A stretch of DNA of 50,782 nt from Heliomicrobium undosum (GCF_009877425.1 NZ_WXEY01000023.1:1-50782); one strand, 5' to 3'. Positions 31,491 to 43,196 are shown, counted from the stretch's first letter. Notes: generated by a model not told the origin, from the sequence alone. Numbers and translations: made by a program.

Positions 31491-31547
31491 CGGGGGAAGC
31501 CAAGAACCCCGATTGATTGAAATTGGAAACAACATCGTTACATGAGC

Positions 31548-31583
31548 AGAGTTGCCGGCGAGATGCCGGCCTCTCCTTTTTTT
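31548..31583 (+). terminator. intrinsic terminator between convergent genes
   Basis: AGAG..GCCGGC (31548-31559) pairs with GCCGGC CTCT (31565-31574), followed by CC and seven T; it overlaps the stop codon of the minus-strand gene. Confidence 0.8.
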
Positions 31584-32826
31584 AGCGGACCTCCAAGGGT
31601 TCGATACATCGCGCAGGTGTCTGTTGGGACAGCGGGCAGAAGTAGCGCTCCCGGTCACATATAAAGTAGGAACGAAAGGGTTCGAAGACGGTGAGACGAC
31701 CGCCGTCTTCTAAGATGTCTAGCCGATCCAAGCGATCTGAGCGGTTCAAGCGATCCCTGTGATTCAAGCGAGCCGATTGATCCAAGCGATCCGAGTGTTC
31801 CAGGTGATCGGAGCGATTCATGACTTTTATGTGCTCGTTGCGCTCAAAGCGTTCAAACCGTCGTTCCGCTTCAAAACGGTAGAGGATCGTCGATTGGACC
31901 GTCATCTCCGGAAAGGGACGGGAGTGGTATCCCACCTCCTCCTTGCGCAGTTCGAATTCGACCTGGATGGGATGCTTTTCGCCCGACGGGAAGATGTAAA
32001 GGATGGCGGGAAATGAAGAAGCACAGGGCTCAGCACTAGCGCCGGTCTGCGTAACCGCATTGGTGCCCGTGCTAGCGCGGTCGAAGGAGGCAAGCCGCCC
32101 CAACGGAATCTCGACGTTCCGTTGTAAGGGAACGGGTTTCCCTGTGATCGGATCGGGCGGAAAAGCGAGGCGCAGTTCCCCCCAGGCCAGCCAGTCCTGG
32201 GTAGGGCAGTGGAGGAGATAATAGAAGTCATCGAAGGAGAGTTCCTGCTTCAACCGCAGTTCGCCGTCACCCGTCATGACCAGGGCGAAGCGGGCCTGTT
32301 GGAGTATCGATTTGACGGACACGTTCACATAACGCGACAGGTAGGAGACGCTGCGCAACCGCTCCGGCGGCGGGATGATCGGGTTGAAGAGCGGATTGCC
32401 CGTCGGGTTGATCGTTTGTTGGAGCAGGCGGCGAAAGAGAAACATGTTCCCGCCGATCAGCAGCAGGAGCAGCCCCTGGAACCAGAAAAGGGGACGAACG
32501 GGGCCGTCGATGGCCCAAAAGAGCACCCACAGCCAGATCAGCCCGATCAGCAGGAGGGTGAAGTCAAGGTAAAAGAGGATGGTGCGACCCGGCCTGTCGG
32601 GAAAAAGGTAGTGGACCTGGTACTTACGGACGAGACTGACCATGGGCGCGGCCAGGTTTTTGTTCTCCTGGTAGGGCAGTTCGAGGAATTCTTCGAGGAT
32701 GTCCTGCAACCGCTCGATCCGCCGCTGCACGACTAAGGAGACGAAAATACCGGTGGAACCGAGCAGCGAGAGCAGGCCGCCAGCAGCCGACCAGAGCAGG
32801 GCCAAGAACAGTTCGGCGGTGAACAT
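31582..32826 (-). CDS. membrane protein with cytoplasmic domain and charged repeat, 414 aa
   Basis: I do not recognise the family. Three hydrophobic segments lie at about 5-33, 83-105 and 110-130. A soluble domain follows with GELRLKQELSFDDFYYLLHCPTQ and IPLGRLASFDR. Near residues 335-372 is a repeat of short units ending in RLD/RLN (HSDRLDQSARLNHRDRLN), encoded by roughly 10-bp DNA repeats (31725-31830), so it looks like a recent expansion. The end is Cys-containing (YFICDRERYFCPLSQQ). The gene stands alone behind convergent neighbours. Confidence 0.7.
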   Translation of the reverse strand: MFTAELFLALLWSAAGGLLSLLGSTGIFVSLVVQRRIERLQDILEEFLELPYQENKNLAAPMVSLVRKYQVHYLFPDRPGRTILFYLDFTLLLIGLIWLWVLFWAIDGPVRPLFWFQGLLLLLIGGNMFLFRRLLQQTINPTGNPLFNPIIPPPERLRSVSYLSRYVNVSVKSILQQARFALVMTGDGELRLKQELSFDDFYYLLHCPTQDWLAWGELRLAFPPDPITGKPVPLQRNVEIPLGRLASFDRASTGTNAVTQTGASAEPCASSFPAILYIFPSGEKHPIQVEFELRKEEVGYHSRPFPEMTVQSTILYRFEAERRFERFERNEHIKVMNRSDHLEHSDRLDQSARLNHRDRLNRSDRLDRLDILEDGGRLTVFEPFRSYFICDRERYFCPLSQQTPARCIEPLEVR

Positions 32827-32980
32827 GGCAGCCCTCCCCGTTTTTTGTTATTCATTCCCCGTCAACAGGGCAAAATGCGTGGGTTATCGCTCAAGCATGA
32901 CTCGGTGCAAAACGGGCTGGACGCAAAGGGGGGACCACTTGCGTGACGATTGCAGTGACTGCCAATGCGATTTTAGATGT

Positions 32981-33014
32981 AAAAAACCCGACAGCCGATG
33001 CTGCCGGGTTTTCT
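32981..33014 (-). terminator. terminator of the coiled-coil protein gene
   Basis: On the minus strand AAAACCCGGCAGC-ATCG-GCTGTCGGGTTTT is followed by further T; located 25 bases beyond the stop at 33039. Confidence 0.85.
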
Positions 33015-33038
33015 CGTCTCAAAAAGGGTTTTGCCAGG

Positions 33039-34082
33039 TTAATTGGAGGTTGTTGCTGACGAGGAGGTTGGCGCCGTCGTCGGAGCCGGCGCCACGGAGA
33101 AGTTGGCGTACACACTGTTTACCTGTTGTTTCAGCGCCAGAACTTGCTGTTTGTAGGCGATGATCTGTGTCTTTGTGCTGATCACCTGATCCAGCGCCGC
33201 CGTGGCGCCGGACAGATTTCTGTCTTTTATGGCGCCCCAAAAGGCTTTCCAGGAAGCCGCAAGTGTGGCGTGTTGCCCTTTGGCCTGTTCCCAGATCGCT
33301 TTTTGTTGGTCACGCAATGGGGAGACTTGTTCATGGACCGATTTCCACGCTGCGGCCGCCTCTTTTTGCCGGTCACGCAGCGGTTGGATCGTGGTCCCGT
33401 TCGTTTTGCGTTGCCCTTCCAGGTCAGCGATCTGTTTTTTCAACGTATTGATCTGTTCCCGGATGGCGACCATTTCGGGGATGTTTTCTCCGCGAGGATC
33501 GCCGGACTTTACAGCGCCCTTGCCCTGTTCACGGAGCGTTTTTAACTGATCCGTCAGGGACTTGAGCTGGTCGTGCAAAGGCTTGATCTGCGTCTCGATC
33601 ATTTGTTTGTTCGTTTCCCGTGCCTGCTGAAGCTGGCTCTTTTCCGCTTCCGTCAAGGCAGAGACACGGCTCTTCGCCAACTCCTGGTTCTGCCTGTCCT
33701 GTTCCTTCAGTTGGTTTTGCAATGCCTGGTCCTGTTGGCGCAACTGGACGATTTGCTGATATTTGGCGTTAATCGCATTATACCACTGCTGTTGATCGCT
33801 GGCTGGCAGTTCGGGAATCACTTCGGATGAAGTGGCAGGGGCGGTTGTTGTGGATGGCGAAGAGGTCGGTGTCGAGGTTGCGGCAGGTATAGAGGCAGTC
33901 GCAGGCGTCGAGGTTGCGGCTGGCGAAGAGGTCGCCGTTGGTGTCAAGGCGGTTGGCGTGGCGGTTGTGTCTGGTGTAACGGTGATGGCTGGTGTGGAGG
34001 TTGAAGCCGTGGTCTCGGCGAAGACAGGTCCTGCCATCAGCAAATGAAGGGCCAGCAACATGGCGGTCGCTTCTCTTTTCAT
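33039..34082 (-). CDS. secreted coiled-coil protein with Thr/Ser/Pro-rich linker, 347 aa
   Basis: The signal peptide is MKREATAMLLALHLLMAGPVFAE, with cleavage near residue 22. Residues about 23-88 are a Thr/Ser/Ala/Pro-only linker made of short repeats (TPTATSSPAATSTPAT). Residues about 95-270 are a long Gln/Lys/Leu heptad coiled coil (QLKEQDRQNQELAKSR). A shorter helix follows and a second Thr/Ser-rich tail ends the protein. The build suggests a wall- or surface-associated spacer protein. No catalytic or binding domain is seen. The next gene upstream on the same strand is also secreted. Confidence 0.75.
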   Translation of the reverse strand: MKREATAMLLALHLLMAGPVFAETTASTSTPAITVTPDTTATPTALTPTATSSPAATSTPATASIPAATSTPTSSPSTTTAPATSSEVIPELPASDQQQWYNAINAKYQQIVQLRQQDQALQNQLKEQDRQNQELAKSRVSALTEAEKSQLQQARETNKQMIETQIKPLHDQLKSLTDQLKTLREQGKGAVKSGDPRGENIPEMVAIREQINTLKKQIADLEGQRKTNGTTIQPLRDRQKEAAAAWKSVHEQVSPLRDQQKAIWEQAKGQHATLAASWKAFWGAIKDRNLSGATAALDQVISTKTQIIAYKQQVLALKQQVNSVYANFSVAPAPTTAPTSSSATTSN

Positions 34083-34144
34083 GAGAATACCTCCAAGCGT
34101 TTTATATGTTCTAACCGAATTCCGGACGGACTTTTATTTGTCTG

Positions 34145-34780
34145 TTATTTGTCCGTTATGTTGATCACGGTGACATCACCGTCTTGAGCGTAATTCACCG
34201 CTTTCCCCAGGTTTTCGCTGATGAACCGGAGCGGAACCAGGGTGCGCCCATCAACGGCCCTTGCCGGCACATCCAGCGGGACCGCCTTTTCGTTCACCGA
34301 AGCCTGGGCAGCGTCCAGGGTCAAAAGAATCGTATTGCCGTCCAGCTTGATGGTCACTGTCCTTGTGGAATCATCAAATTTCACCTCGGCGCCGAAGGTT
34401 TCCGATACTTTTCGAAGGGGGATCAGCGTCCGGCCGTCAACCATTTGCGGGGGAACGTCGAAGGTTAGTTCCTGCCCTTTCCCTAACACCTTAATCCCCT
34501 TATGACCGGAACGTTTCCATTTGTTCGCCAGTTGCTTGAGGTCCACAACGTTGGCGCGGTTAACGGGGGGAACGGGGTTTGACGCCTCGCCGGAGAAAGA
34601 CTGACCTGGGCCGGGTGGCAGATCGCCGGTGATCGTGTCCGGAAGGGCGGTTTCGGCAGATTCGTTGCGGATTTGATTGAGCAGATCCTTGAGGTTTGAC
34701 GGGGAAGCTGCCCATGCGCCAGACACGACCGTCAGCGTAAAACTCGCCGCCAGCGCGCAAAGGGCAATCCTTCTTTTCAT
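34145..34780 (-). CDS. secreted copper-amine-oxidase N-terminal domain protein, 211 aa
   Basis: ATG 34780 follows GGAGGG; a longer in-frame start at 34852 lacks a ribosome site and would bury the signal peptide (RRIALCALAASFTLTVVSGAWA). The C-terminal half (about 105-210) has two copies of the Cu-amine-oxidase N1-type strand motif, VDGRTLIPLRKVSETFGAEV and VDGRTLVPLRFISENLGKAV, each followed by short strands. This domain is common on clostridial extracellular proteins and is not itself an oxidase. The gene precedes the coiled-coil secreted protein (same strand, 63-base gap), so the two may be co-expressed. Confidence 0.85.
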   Translation of the reverse strand: MKRRIALCALAASFTLTVVSGAWAASPSNLKDLLNQIRNESAETALPDTITGDLPPGPGQSFSGEASNPVPPVNRANVVDLKQLANKWKRSGHKGIKVLGKGQELTFDVPPQMVDGRTLIPLRKVSETFGAEVKFDDSTRTVTIKLDGNTILLTLDAAQASVNEKAVPLDVPARAVDGRTLVPLRFISENLGKAVNYAQDGDVTVINITDK

Positions 34781-34851
34781 GGAAATCCCTCCTGTTGAAA
34801 AGTTAGTTCGGCAGGACTGAACCTTTCCGGTTTCGTCTGACTGCCGCCACA

Positions 34852-34880
34852 ATCATAAGTATACGCCTGATTTGTGGCAA
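34852..34880 (-). promoter_or_regulatory. probable promoter of the secreted-protein pair
   Basis: On the minus strand TTGCCA (complement of 34875-34880), a 17-bp spacer and TATGAT (complement of 34852-34857). The start point would be near 34845, giving a 65-nt leader. Confidence 0.5.
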
Positions 34881-35287
34881 ATTTATGTTAAAAATGCGGC
34901 GACAGGAAGAAGAAACGCCCTCGCCGGGTTTTTTATGGGCGTTGTGTCACGTATCCCGCCGGGATCGGGATTGTTAAAGATGGAAGACGTCCTTTTTTGT
35001 CGAATCATCTTCTTTATGGGGGCGACGATGTCATATAATACTCTTGATAAGTAATATTATCCAGGCTAGGCAATTGATGAAACGGTTTGACATCGATGTC
35101 TGATCTCGGATGGGATATGCCGAAACCGGATTCAGGTTGATAAGGAGATGTTTTCGTGCGTTCCATGTCAAACATAGTTTTTGCCCCTTCGATTCAAGCA
35201 AGATAAGGAGATGACATTGAGCATCACGAAGTGCGGATCAACGGCACATGTATTAGAGGCCGATCGCTTTTATTGGTGTAGGGCGGC
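34881..35287. other. intergenic region with short RBS-like ORFs
   Basis: No sizeable gene is supported. The sequence GATAAGGAGATG occurs twice (about 35140 and 35202), each followed by a short reading frame: about 16 codons from GTG 35157, and about 23 codons from TTG 35217 whose stop overlaps the ATG at 35288. These might be a leader peptide pair or decayed coding sequence. A TATAAT lies at 35034-35039, without a clear -35. Confidence 0.35.
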
Positions 35288-36019
35288 ATGAAAGAGCGGA
35301 TTAAAAACGTGCTGAAATGTCAAAAACGTTCGCGGGCGATCATCTTTGTCGCCATCGCGATAATGGTGATTGTAAGCGTAGCGTTGGCTGTGAACCGAAT
35401 CGGTGATGCCAACCAAATTATAAAGCCGTCAGCGTTAACTGAGCCGTTTAAACTTATCGGCAATGCCGATGTGAATCGAGACGGTCTGATGGAATCGATG
35501 TATCTCGATAAGAGCGAAATGGACACTGCTTTTTTTGTCACGCTGCGCGTTTGTGACGAAAGCCGAAATGCAATATGGAGCGAGCAGTTCGCCACCTACC
35601 ATGCGGGCTGGAGTTCGCTGTTCCTCTGTGAATTGGACGGAGAATATTATCTTTTAAGGTATAACCCCGGCATGTGGCAGGGCTACTGCTCATATACCTA
35701 CACCCTTTTCACGCTGGAGGGGGGTAATGAGAATGCTGTCCGCAGCAACACGATCCAGTTTGATATTAACGGAACTGCGAAGCTGGACGCGACCAAGATG
35801 GTCGCCTTTGCCGAGGAAGTCAACGCGCTGATTAGAAAGAGCACCCTTCTGGTTAGCAGCGAAGGCGGCGAATATTCCTTCGGTCCATCGCTAGCCGACC
35901 GATTCTTGGAGAGATATTCCTGGCTGGATCAAGCTCCGGAGCTTTTTGCAACGGGCGATAACCTTGAGACGCGCTTGGTCAAATACAGCGAGTCAAATTA
36001 TCGATCACAGCATGAGTGA
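35288..36019 (+). CDS. BlaR1/M56-peptidase C-terminal-like protein, possibly a gene remnant
   Basis: 243 aa. The N-terminus (MKERIKNVLKCQKRSRAIIF then a membrane helix IVSVALAVNR) closely resembles the segment before the last membrane helix of clostridial BlaR1/MecR1-type M56 peptidases, where the SRIKNVL...KK motif is typical. The peptidase half with HExxH is absent. The rest is an extracytoplasmic domain with NADVNRDGLMESMYLD and Tyr-rich strands, like the sensor part of such proteins. So this is either a 5'-deleted M56 sensor or an independent single-pass lipoprotein-like protein. No BlaI-type repressor is nearby. Confidence 0.6.
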   Translation: MKERIKNVLKCQKRSRAIIFVAIAIMVIVSVALAVNRIGDANQIIKPSALTEPFKLIGNADVNRDGLMESMYLDKSEMDTAFFVTLRVCDESRNAIWSEQFATYHAGWSSLFLCELDGEYYLLRYNPGMWQGYCSYTYTLFTLEGGNENAVRSNTIQFDINGTAKLDATKMVAFAEEVNALIRKSTLLVSSEGGEYSFGPSLADRFLERYSWLDQAPELFATGDNLETRLVKYSESNYRSQHE

Positions 36020-36210
36020 TACAGCATGGTGATCAGTTAACCGCGAATCTCAAAACATTCGGGGCAATGCTTCTGCAACACTAAGGCCCGATAAAGGATC
36101 CTTAGAAACATTTGCTGGTAGAGAGAGGGGCAATCTAGTAAAAACGTAACCTCATCGCATAACAGACTGCCTTAAAGCAAAAGGATCAAGATTAATTTGG
36201 AGGTTTTTCC

Positions 36211-37659
36211 ATGCGACCTGGCGATATCGATACCTTTTCCATAGAACGAATGACCTTGCAGGGGGAAGGCGTGGCTCGTCCCGGCGGGATGGCCCTCTTC
36301 ATCCCTGAGTGCCTGCCCGGTGAGCGGGTCAAGGCCCGCGTCACCCAGGTGAAAAAGAATTTCGCCCGCGCCGAACTGCTGGAGGTGCTGGAATCGTCGC
36401 CTCAGCGGGTGGAACCGCCCTGCCGCGTCTTTCCGCGCTGTGGCGGCTGCCAACTTCAGATGATGGACTACGCCACACAATGCCACGTAAAGACGGAAGG
36501 AGTCCAGGACGCATTGCGGCGACTGGGCCGGCTGGAGAATGTCCCCGTTGGCGAGATCGTCGGCGCGGCGAACCCCTGGCGGTACCGCAACCGCGTGCAG
36601 ATGCACCTGCGCCGAGAAGCCGGAGCGCCGGGAAAGCCTCTGCAAATGGGCTACTACCGCCTGTCCAGCCATGAACTCGTAGAAAACGACGAATGTCCTC
36701 TCCTGCCGGAGACCTTTCCACCGGTGCTGAAAGCACTGCGACGGCATTTACCTGACATCGACCCGGCGGGTGAACTGCCCATCCGCCATGTGGTCCTGAA
36801 AACAACAACCCCGCCCGAAGGGGCGGGGGAGATGATGCTGATCCTCGTCTTTTCTGCATGGCGCTCTGCCTGGCGCAAGGCTGTGGGAGAACTGGCGAAG
36901 CGGCTGATAGGGGAGCGACTCACGGTCGAAGGGCACACAGGCGAAAATCTCGCCAGACAACGTGCGGGAGAACAATACAACCTTGTCTCTCTCTACGTGA
37001 ACGTGAACGAAAAAGGAGAGGGAGAGGTTCTCGGTCCGGACTACCCCTACCATGTGAGCAAGCCGGGCAAAGAGCGGCTCACCGACTATCTGCCTGGCGG
37101 ACTAAAGATCGAAGTCGGCCCCGCCAGCTTCACCCAGGTGAATCCCCGGCAGACGGAAATCCTCTATCAACTGACGAAGGAAGCCTGCGGCCTCACCGGT
37201 CGGGAGACGGTTGTCGACGCCTACTGCGGTGTCGGCACGATCAGCCTCTTCCTGGCCCGCGACTGTGCCCGCGTCATCGGCATTGAAGAGGTCTCTATGG
37301 CGGTGGAAGACGCCCAGCGAAACGCCGAACGCAGCGGCATCACCAACGCCGAGTTTCTCACCGGCAAAGTAGAGGACCTACTGCCGTCGTTGCTCGAACG
37401 GGAGGGTGTTCCCGACGTGATCGTGTTGGATCCGCCTCGGCGGGGATGTCATGAGCGCGTGATCGAAGCGATCGCACAAGCCGGCTCTTCCCGTATCGTC
37501 TACGTCAGTTGCGATCCGGCCAGCCTGGCCCGCGATGCCGCGCGGTTGGCTGCTCATGGGTGGCAGGTGAAGCGGGTGACGCCGGTGGACATGTTTCCGC
37601 AGACGGGGCATACAGAAGCGGTTTGCTTGCTTGAACGTGGAAAAAGCAATGGTAAATAA
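36211..37659 (+). CDS. rlmD: TrmA/RlmD-family 23S rRNA (uracil-5-)-methyltransferase
   Basis: 482 aa. An N-terminal TRAM domain (about 5-60, RNA binding) is followed by iron-sulfur cysteines Cys71, Cys77 and Cys80 (CRVFPRCGGC) with the fourth at about 161 (NDECPLL). The SAM site is VVDAYCGVGTISLFLA (about 334). The catalytic nucleophile is Cys at about 433 in IVYVSCDPASLARD. It methylates U at position 5 in 23S rRNA (U1939 and/or U747; Firmicute enzymes may do both). GGAGG precedes ATG 36211. The 3' end has a broken paralogous copy about 0.8 kb downstream. Confidence 0.92.
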   Translation: MRPGDIDTFSIERMTLQGEGVARPGGMALFIPECLPGERVKARVTQVKKNFARAELLEVLESSPQRVEPPCRVFPRCGGCQLQMMDYATQCHVKTEGVQDALRRLGRLENVPVGEIVGAANPWRYRNRVQMHLRREAGAPGKPLQMGYYRLSSHELVENDECPLLPETFPPVLKALRRHLPDIDPAGELPIRHVVLKTTTPPEGAGEMMLILVFSAWRSAWRKAVGELAKRLIGERLTVEGHTGENLARQRAGEQYNLVSLYVNVNEKGEGEVLGPDYPYHVSKPGKERLTDYLPGGLKIEVGPASFTQVNPRQTEILYQLTKEACGLTGRETVVDAYCGVGTISLFLARDCARVIGIEEVSMAVEDAQRNAERSGITNAEFLTGKVEDLLPSLLEREGVPDVIVLDPPRRGCHERVIEAIAQAGSSRIVYVSCDPASLARDAARLAAHGWQVKRVTPVDMFPQTGHTEAVCLLERGKSNGK

Positions 37660-37787
37660 GGGGTTTAAGCGGTTTTGGCGCAACAACTATTGAGAACCTT
37701 GAAGAGATAAAAAAGATGACATTGCATTTCTTGAGGAGATAAACAAGTGTTCTGAGGTTTTTCTAACGACAGATTGGAGAGGCAATA

Positions 37788-38390
37788 ATGGGAAATACCG
37801 ATATCTTTGAAATGATAGCTAATAAATATGACACTTCTGAAAGAATTGGAATTGCAAAGGTAATATCAGATGCCGTTCGTGAATATTTAGTTGACGCCAA
37901 TAATAAAAATGCTATTGATTTTGGGTGTGGAACTGGTCTTGTTGGACTAAATTTGTTAAATGATTTCAATTCCATTCTCTTTTTGGATACATCGCAAAAT
38001 ATGATTAATCAAATGAAACATAAGATTACTGATTTTAATATTCAGAATGCAGATACATTGTGCTTTGATTTTGAAAAGGACGATCGATCAGATTTACACG
38101 CAGACTATATTTTTATGGCTCAGGTTCTGCTCCATATAAATGATATCGAGCCGGTTTTATCGAGATTATATGATGTTCTCAATGTAGGAGGGCATTTATT
38201 AATCGTAGATTTTAATAAAAATGAAGAAATAGTTTCAGATATGGTTCATAACGGATTTGATCAACAAAAGCTTATTGACCTTATGACTAAAATAGGGTAT
38301 AGAGAAATTCAATCCAAAACTTTTTATACTGGAAGTAAAATATTCATGGGCCATGACGCATCTTTATTTATCCTTGATTCTCAAAAATAA
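37788..38390 (+). CDS. class I SAM-dependent methyltransferase, AT-rich, 200 aa
   Basis: Methyltransferase_11/25-type fold: SAM motif I AIDFGCGTGLVGLNLL (about 43-58), acidic motif II ILFLDTSQNMINQM and motif IV ADYIFMAQVLLHINDI. The substrate is unknown. Base composition is far more AT-rich than the surrounding genes, indicating transfer. It is inserted between rlmD and a frameshifted fragment resembling the end of an rlmD paralogue. GGAGAGG lies upstream of ATG 37788. Confidence 0.8.
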   Translation: MGNTDIFEMIANKYDTSERIGIAKVISDAVREYLVDANNKNAIDFGCGTGLVGLNLLNDFNSILFLDTSQNMINQMKHKITDFNIQNADTLCFDFEKDDRSDLHADYIFMAQVLLHINDIEPVLSRLYDVLNVGGHLLIVDFNKNEEIVSDMVHNGFDQQKLIDLMTKIGYREIQSKTFYTGSKIFMGHDASLFILDSQK

Positions 38391-38400
38391 AATTCAAGAC

Positions 38401-38456
38401 GATATGTTTCCGCACACGGGCACGTGAAGCGCGTTGACACAATAGAGAAGAAATAG
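38401..38456 (+). pseudogene. remnant of a TrmA/RlmD-like gene 3' end
   Basis: GATATGTTTCCGCACACGGG at 38401-38420 matches the rlmD stretch encoding DMFPQTGH (37588-37611) closely. Reading DMFPHTG, one G is missing; in the shifted frame it continues HVKRVDTIEKK to a TAG at 38454-38456. This is the conserved C-terminal motif of uracil-5-methyltransferases. It is best explained as the decayed end of a duplicated rlmD gene. Confidence 0.5.
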
Positions 38457-38509
38457 GCCGATATCAAAGGCTACGAAGGTTTTTAAGAAAAAAATGAAGC
38501 GTCTATGTT

Positions 38510-38540
38510 CCCCCAGCCTGATGGTTTGGGGGATTTTTTC
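38510..38540 (+). terminator. intrinsic terminator
   Basis: CCCCCA (38510-38515) pairs with TGGGGG (38527-38532), with an inner GCC/GGT, followed by ATTTTTTC. Confidence 0.85.
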
Positions 38541-41397
<2,857 letters not shown>

Positions 41398-41427
41398 TGG
41401 GGAAGAACCATACCGGAGGATAACAAT

Positions 41428-42090
41428 TTGAAAACAGTAGAATGGTACCGGAACGCGAAACCCGGCGAAATGATTACTTTCGGCGCTTATTCGCAGACGG
41501 GGGAAGGTGCGGACAGAACGCCGATAAAGTGGCGAGTGCTGCAAAATTCAGGGAGTGAGCTGTTCATTTTAAGCGAGTATATTTTGGACTGCAAGCAGTA
41601 TCATAGCAAGTATATAGATATTTCCTGGCGTGACTCTGATTTGCGGAAGTGGCTGAACGATGCGTTTTATAACGTCGCGTTCAATGATTCAGAGAAGAGA
41701 TGTATCAAGACTACACATTGCACGGACAATGGAGATAATAGTCCGGACACTGAGGACAAAGTTTTTTTGCTCAGCCAATCGGAAGTAAGAGAACTCACCG
41801 ATAAATTTGTTGAAAGTCCTTTCAGTGTAAAGCGTCGTGCAATCGGCACAGAGTTTGCGAAAGCGAAGAAAAGTGATGGCTGCCACTTGTATGTGTACGA
41901 TAAAACTGACAAACGCAATTATTTAATTGAAAACGAAAAGGAATGCGGCTGTTCCTGGTGGTGGTTGAGAACCCAAGGGAATCAACCCACCCGGGCATTT
42001 TTTGTTGGCCCTCGTAGCAGTGTGCGAAGTTATGGGGAGGTAACCCTGACTCGTGATGGTGTTCGCCCTGCACTAAAAATTAATGTTTAA
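41428..42090 (+). CDS. DUF6273 domain protein, 220 aa
   Basis: The start is TTG 41428, 7 nt after CCGGAGG. The protein has the DUF6273 pattern: GEMITFGAYSQTGEGADRTP followed by IKWRVLQNSGSELFILSEYIL, an SDLRKWLNDAFYNVAF centre and an ending with WWWLRTQG, FFVGPRSSVRSYGEVTLTRDGVRPALKI. The fold resembles sulfatase-modifying/C-type-lectin-like domains often found in surface or secreted clostridial proteins, but this copy has no signal peptide. The function is unknown. It is probably co-transcribed with rph (31-base gap). Confidence 0.85.
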   Translation: MKTVEWYRNAKPGEMITFGAYSQTGEGADRTPIKWRVLQNSGSELFILSEYILDCKQYHSKYIDISWRDSDLRKWLNDAFYNVAFNDSEKRCIKTTHCTDNGDNSPDTEDKVFLLSQSEVRELTDKFVESPFSVKRRAIGTEFAKAKKSDGCHLYVYDKTDKRNYLIENEKECGCSWWWLRTQGNQPTRAFFVGPRSSVRSYGEVTLTRDGVRPALKINV

Positions 42091-42153
42091 ATGGGAAGGC
42101 CAAAAATGTATAAAGAGAAAGCAATGGAAGAGATGAAGCACATTAACCAACGG

Positions 42154-42176
42154 CAGGGCAAAAGCCCTGTTTTTTT
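42154..42176 (+). terminator. intrinsic terminator after DUF6273 gene
   Basis: CAGGGC-AAAA-GCCCTG (42154-42169) followed by seven T. Confidence 0.9.
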
Positions 42177-42234
42177 GTTACTATTATACGAAAGATTAAT
42201 GTTGCGGTAATACCGAAAGCTTCCCCGAACGCAA

Positions 42235-42265
42235 TTGACTCGACCCTTAGGGTGGGGTTTATAAT
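42235..42265 (+). promoter_or_regulatory. MerR-type promoter with 19-bp spacer
   Basis: TTGACT (42235-42240), a 19-bp spacer and consensus TATAAT (42260-42265). The spacer contains ACCC-TTA-GGGT, the dyad expected for a MerR-family activator; the regulator gene is directly downstream. Confidence 0.8.
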
Positions 42266-42286
42266 GACCTTGAAGGTGGGATAACG

Positions 42287-43096
42287 GTGAAAAATCGAAT
42301 AAAAATCAGCGATTTTGTGAAGTTGACTGGAAGTACATTAAAAACCATTATCTATTACCATAAGATCGGTTTACTTCCGGAACCGGAACGCTCCGCGGGA
42401 GGATACCGGTTATACGGGGCCGCGGAACTCACGCGTATGCAATTCATCAAGCACTTAAAATCCCTTGGGCTGGACCTAAAACGGATAAAAGAAATCTTAG
42501 GCGATAAACACAGTGACAAGACCTTGAGAGAGGTCCTGGAATCCTTGCGTATGAATCTGCTGAGCGAGAAAAAAAGTCTTGAGGAACGGTTAGAACAAAT
42601 TGAATTATTACTGAGTGAAGACAAAGTAATACTCGATGAAGATATTTATCATTCTCCTTCTTTTCAGATGATCACGGAGATTTTGAAGCCCGAGCAAGTC
42701 GCGAATTATCAACAAACCTGCCCGGAACTCTTCGATCAACAGCGAAAAGTGTTTGGCCTTTTAGACGACTTTCAGTGGGGAGAGGATCACCGGGATACGT
42801 TTCGAGCGTTAGCCGAGCATTTTCAAGCTCACCCTGAGCAATATCAAATGGCTTTAGATTTAGGTGTGCGATTGTCGAACCTGTCTCATCTATCGGAGGA
42901 CGATCCGGAAATTGAAATGCTAGCCCGGGAATCCACAGATTTTATTAAAAGCGTACCACAACTGAGGGCGTTGTTATGCAACCAGCAAGGGATAAAGCGA
43001 CCCCTCACAAGCTTATACAACGATATGGCAGCCAACGTTTTGTCACCGGCTCGGATGAAACATATGCAACTCTTTCAAAAATATCTTAATTCATGA
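42287..43096 (+). CDS. MerR-family regulator, 269 aa
   Basis: Residues 1-72 form a MerR winged helix (KISDFVKLTGSTLKTIIYYH, AGGYRLYGAAELTRMQFIKH). A long dimerisation coiled coil (about 80-115) precedes a helical C-terminal domain (about 125-269, ALAEHFQAHPEQYQMALDLG) that shares a TipAS-like or anti-stress helical build; the ligand is unknown. The start is GTG 42287 with a G-rich ribosome site. The upstream promoter has the 19-bp spacer used by this family, so it is probably autoactivated and drives the following methyltransferase-like gene. Confidence 0.85.
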   Translation: MKNRIKISDFVKLTGSTLKTIIYYHKIGLLPEPERSAGGYRLYGAAELTRMQFIKHLKSLGLDLKRIKEILGDKHSDKTLREVLESLRMNLLSEKKSLEERLEQIELLLSEDKVILDEDIYHSPSFQMITEILKPEQVANYQQTCPELFDQQRKVFGLLDDFQWGEDHRDTFRALAEHFQAHPEQYQMALDLGVRLSNLSHLSEDDPEIEMLARESTDFIKSVPQLRALLCNQQGIKRPLTSLYNDMAANVLSPARMKHMQLFQKYLNS

Positions 43097-43196
43097 TTTT
43101 TATAAAATTTTGCCTCTACAAATGATCGTTTCATGGTTATAAAAAGTCTTATAAAAAATCATTCATCCTTTATTAAGAGGATCGGAGGGGGTTTCA

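Noticed and set aside
34872-35054. 60-codon frame in the gap upstream of the BlaR1-like gene
   Set aside because: Overlaps the -35 of the opposite promoter, no ribosome site, no conserved features.
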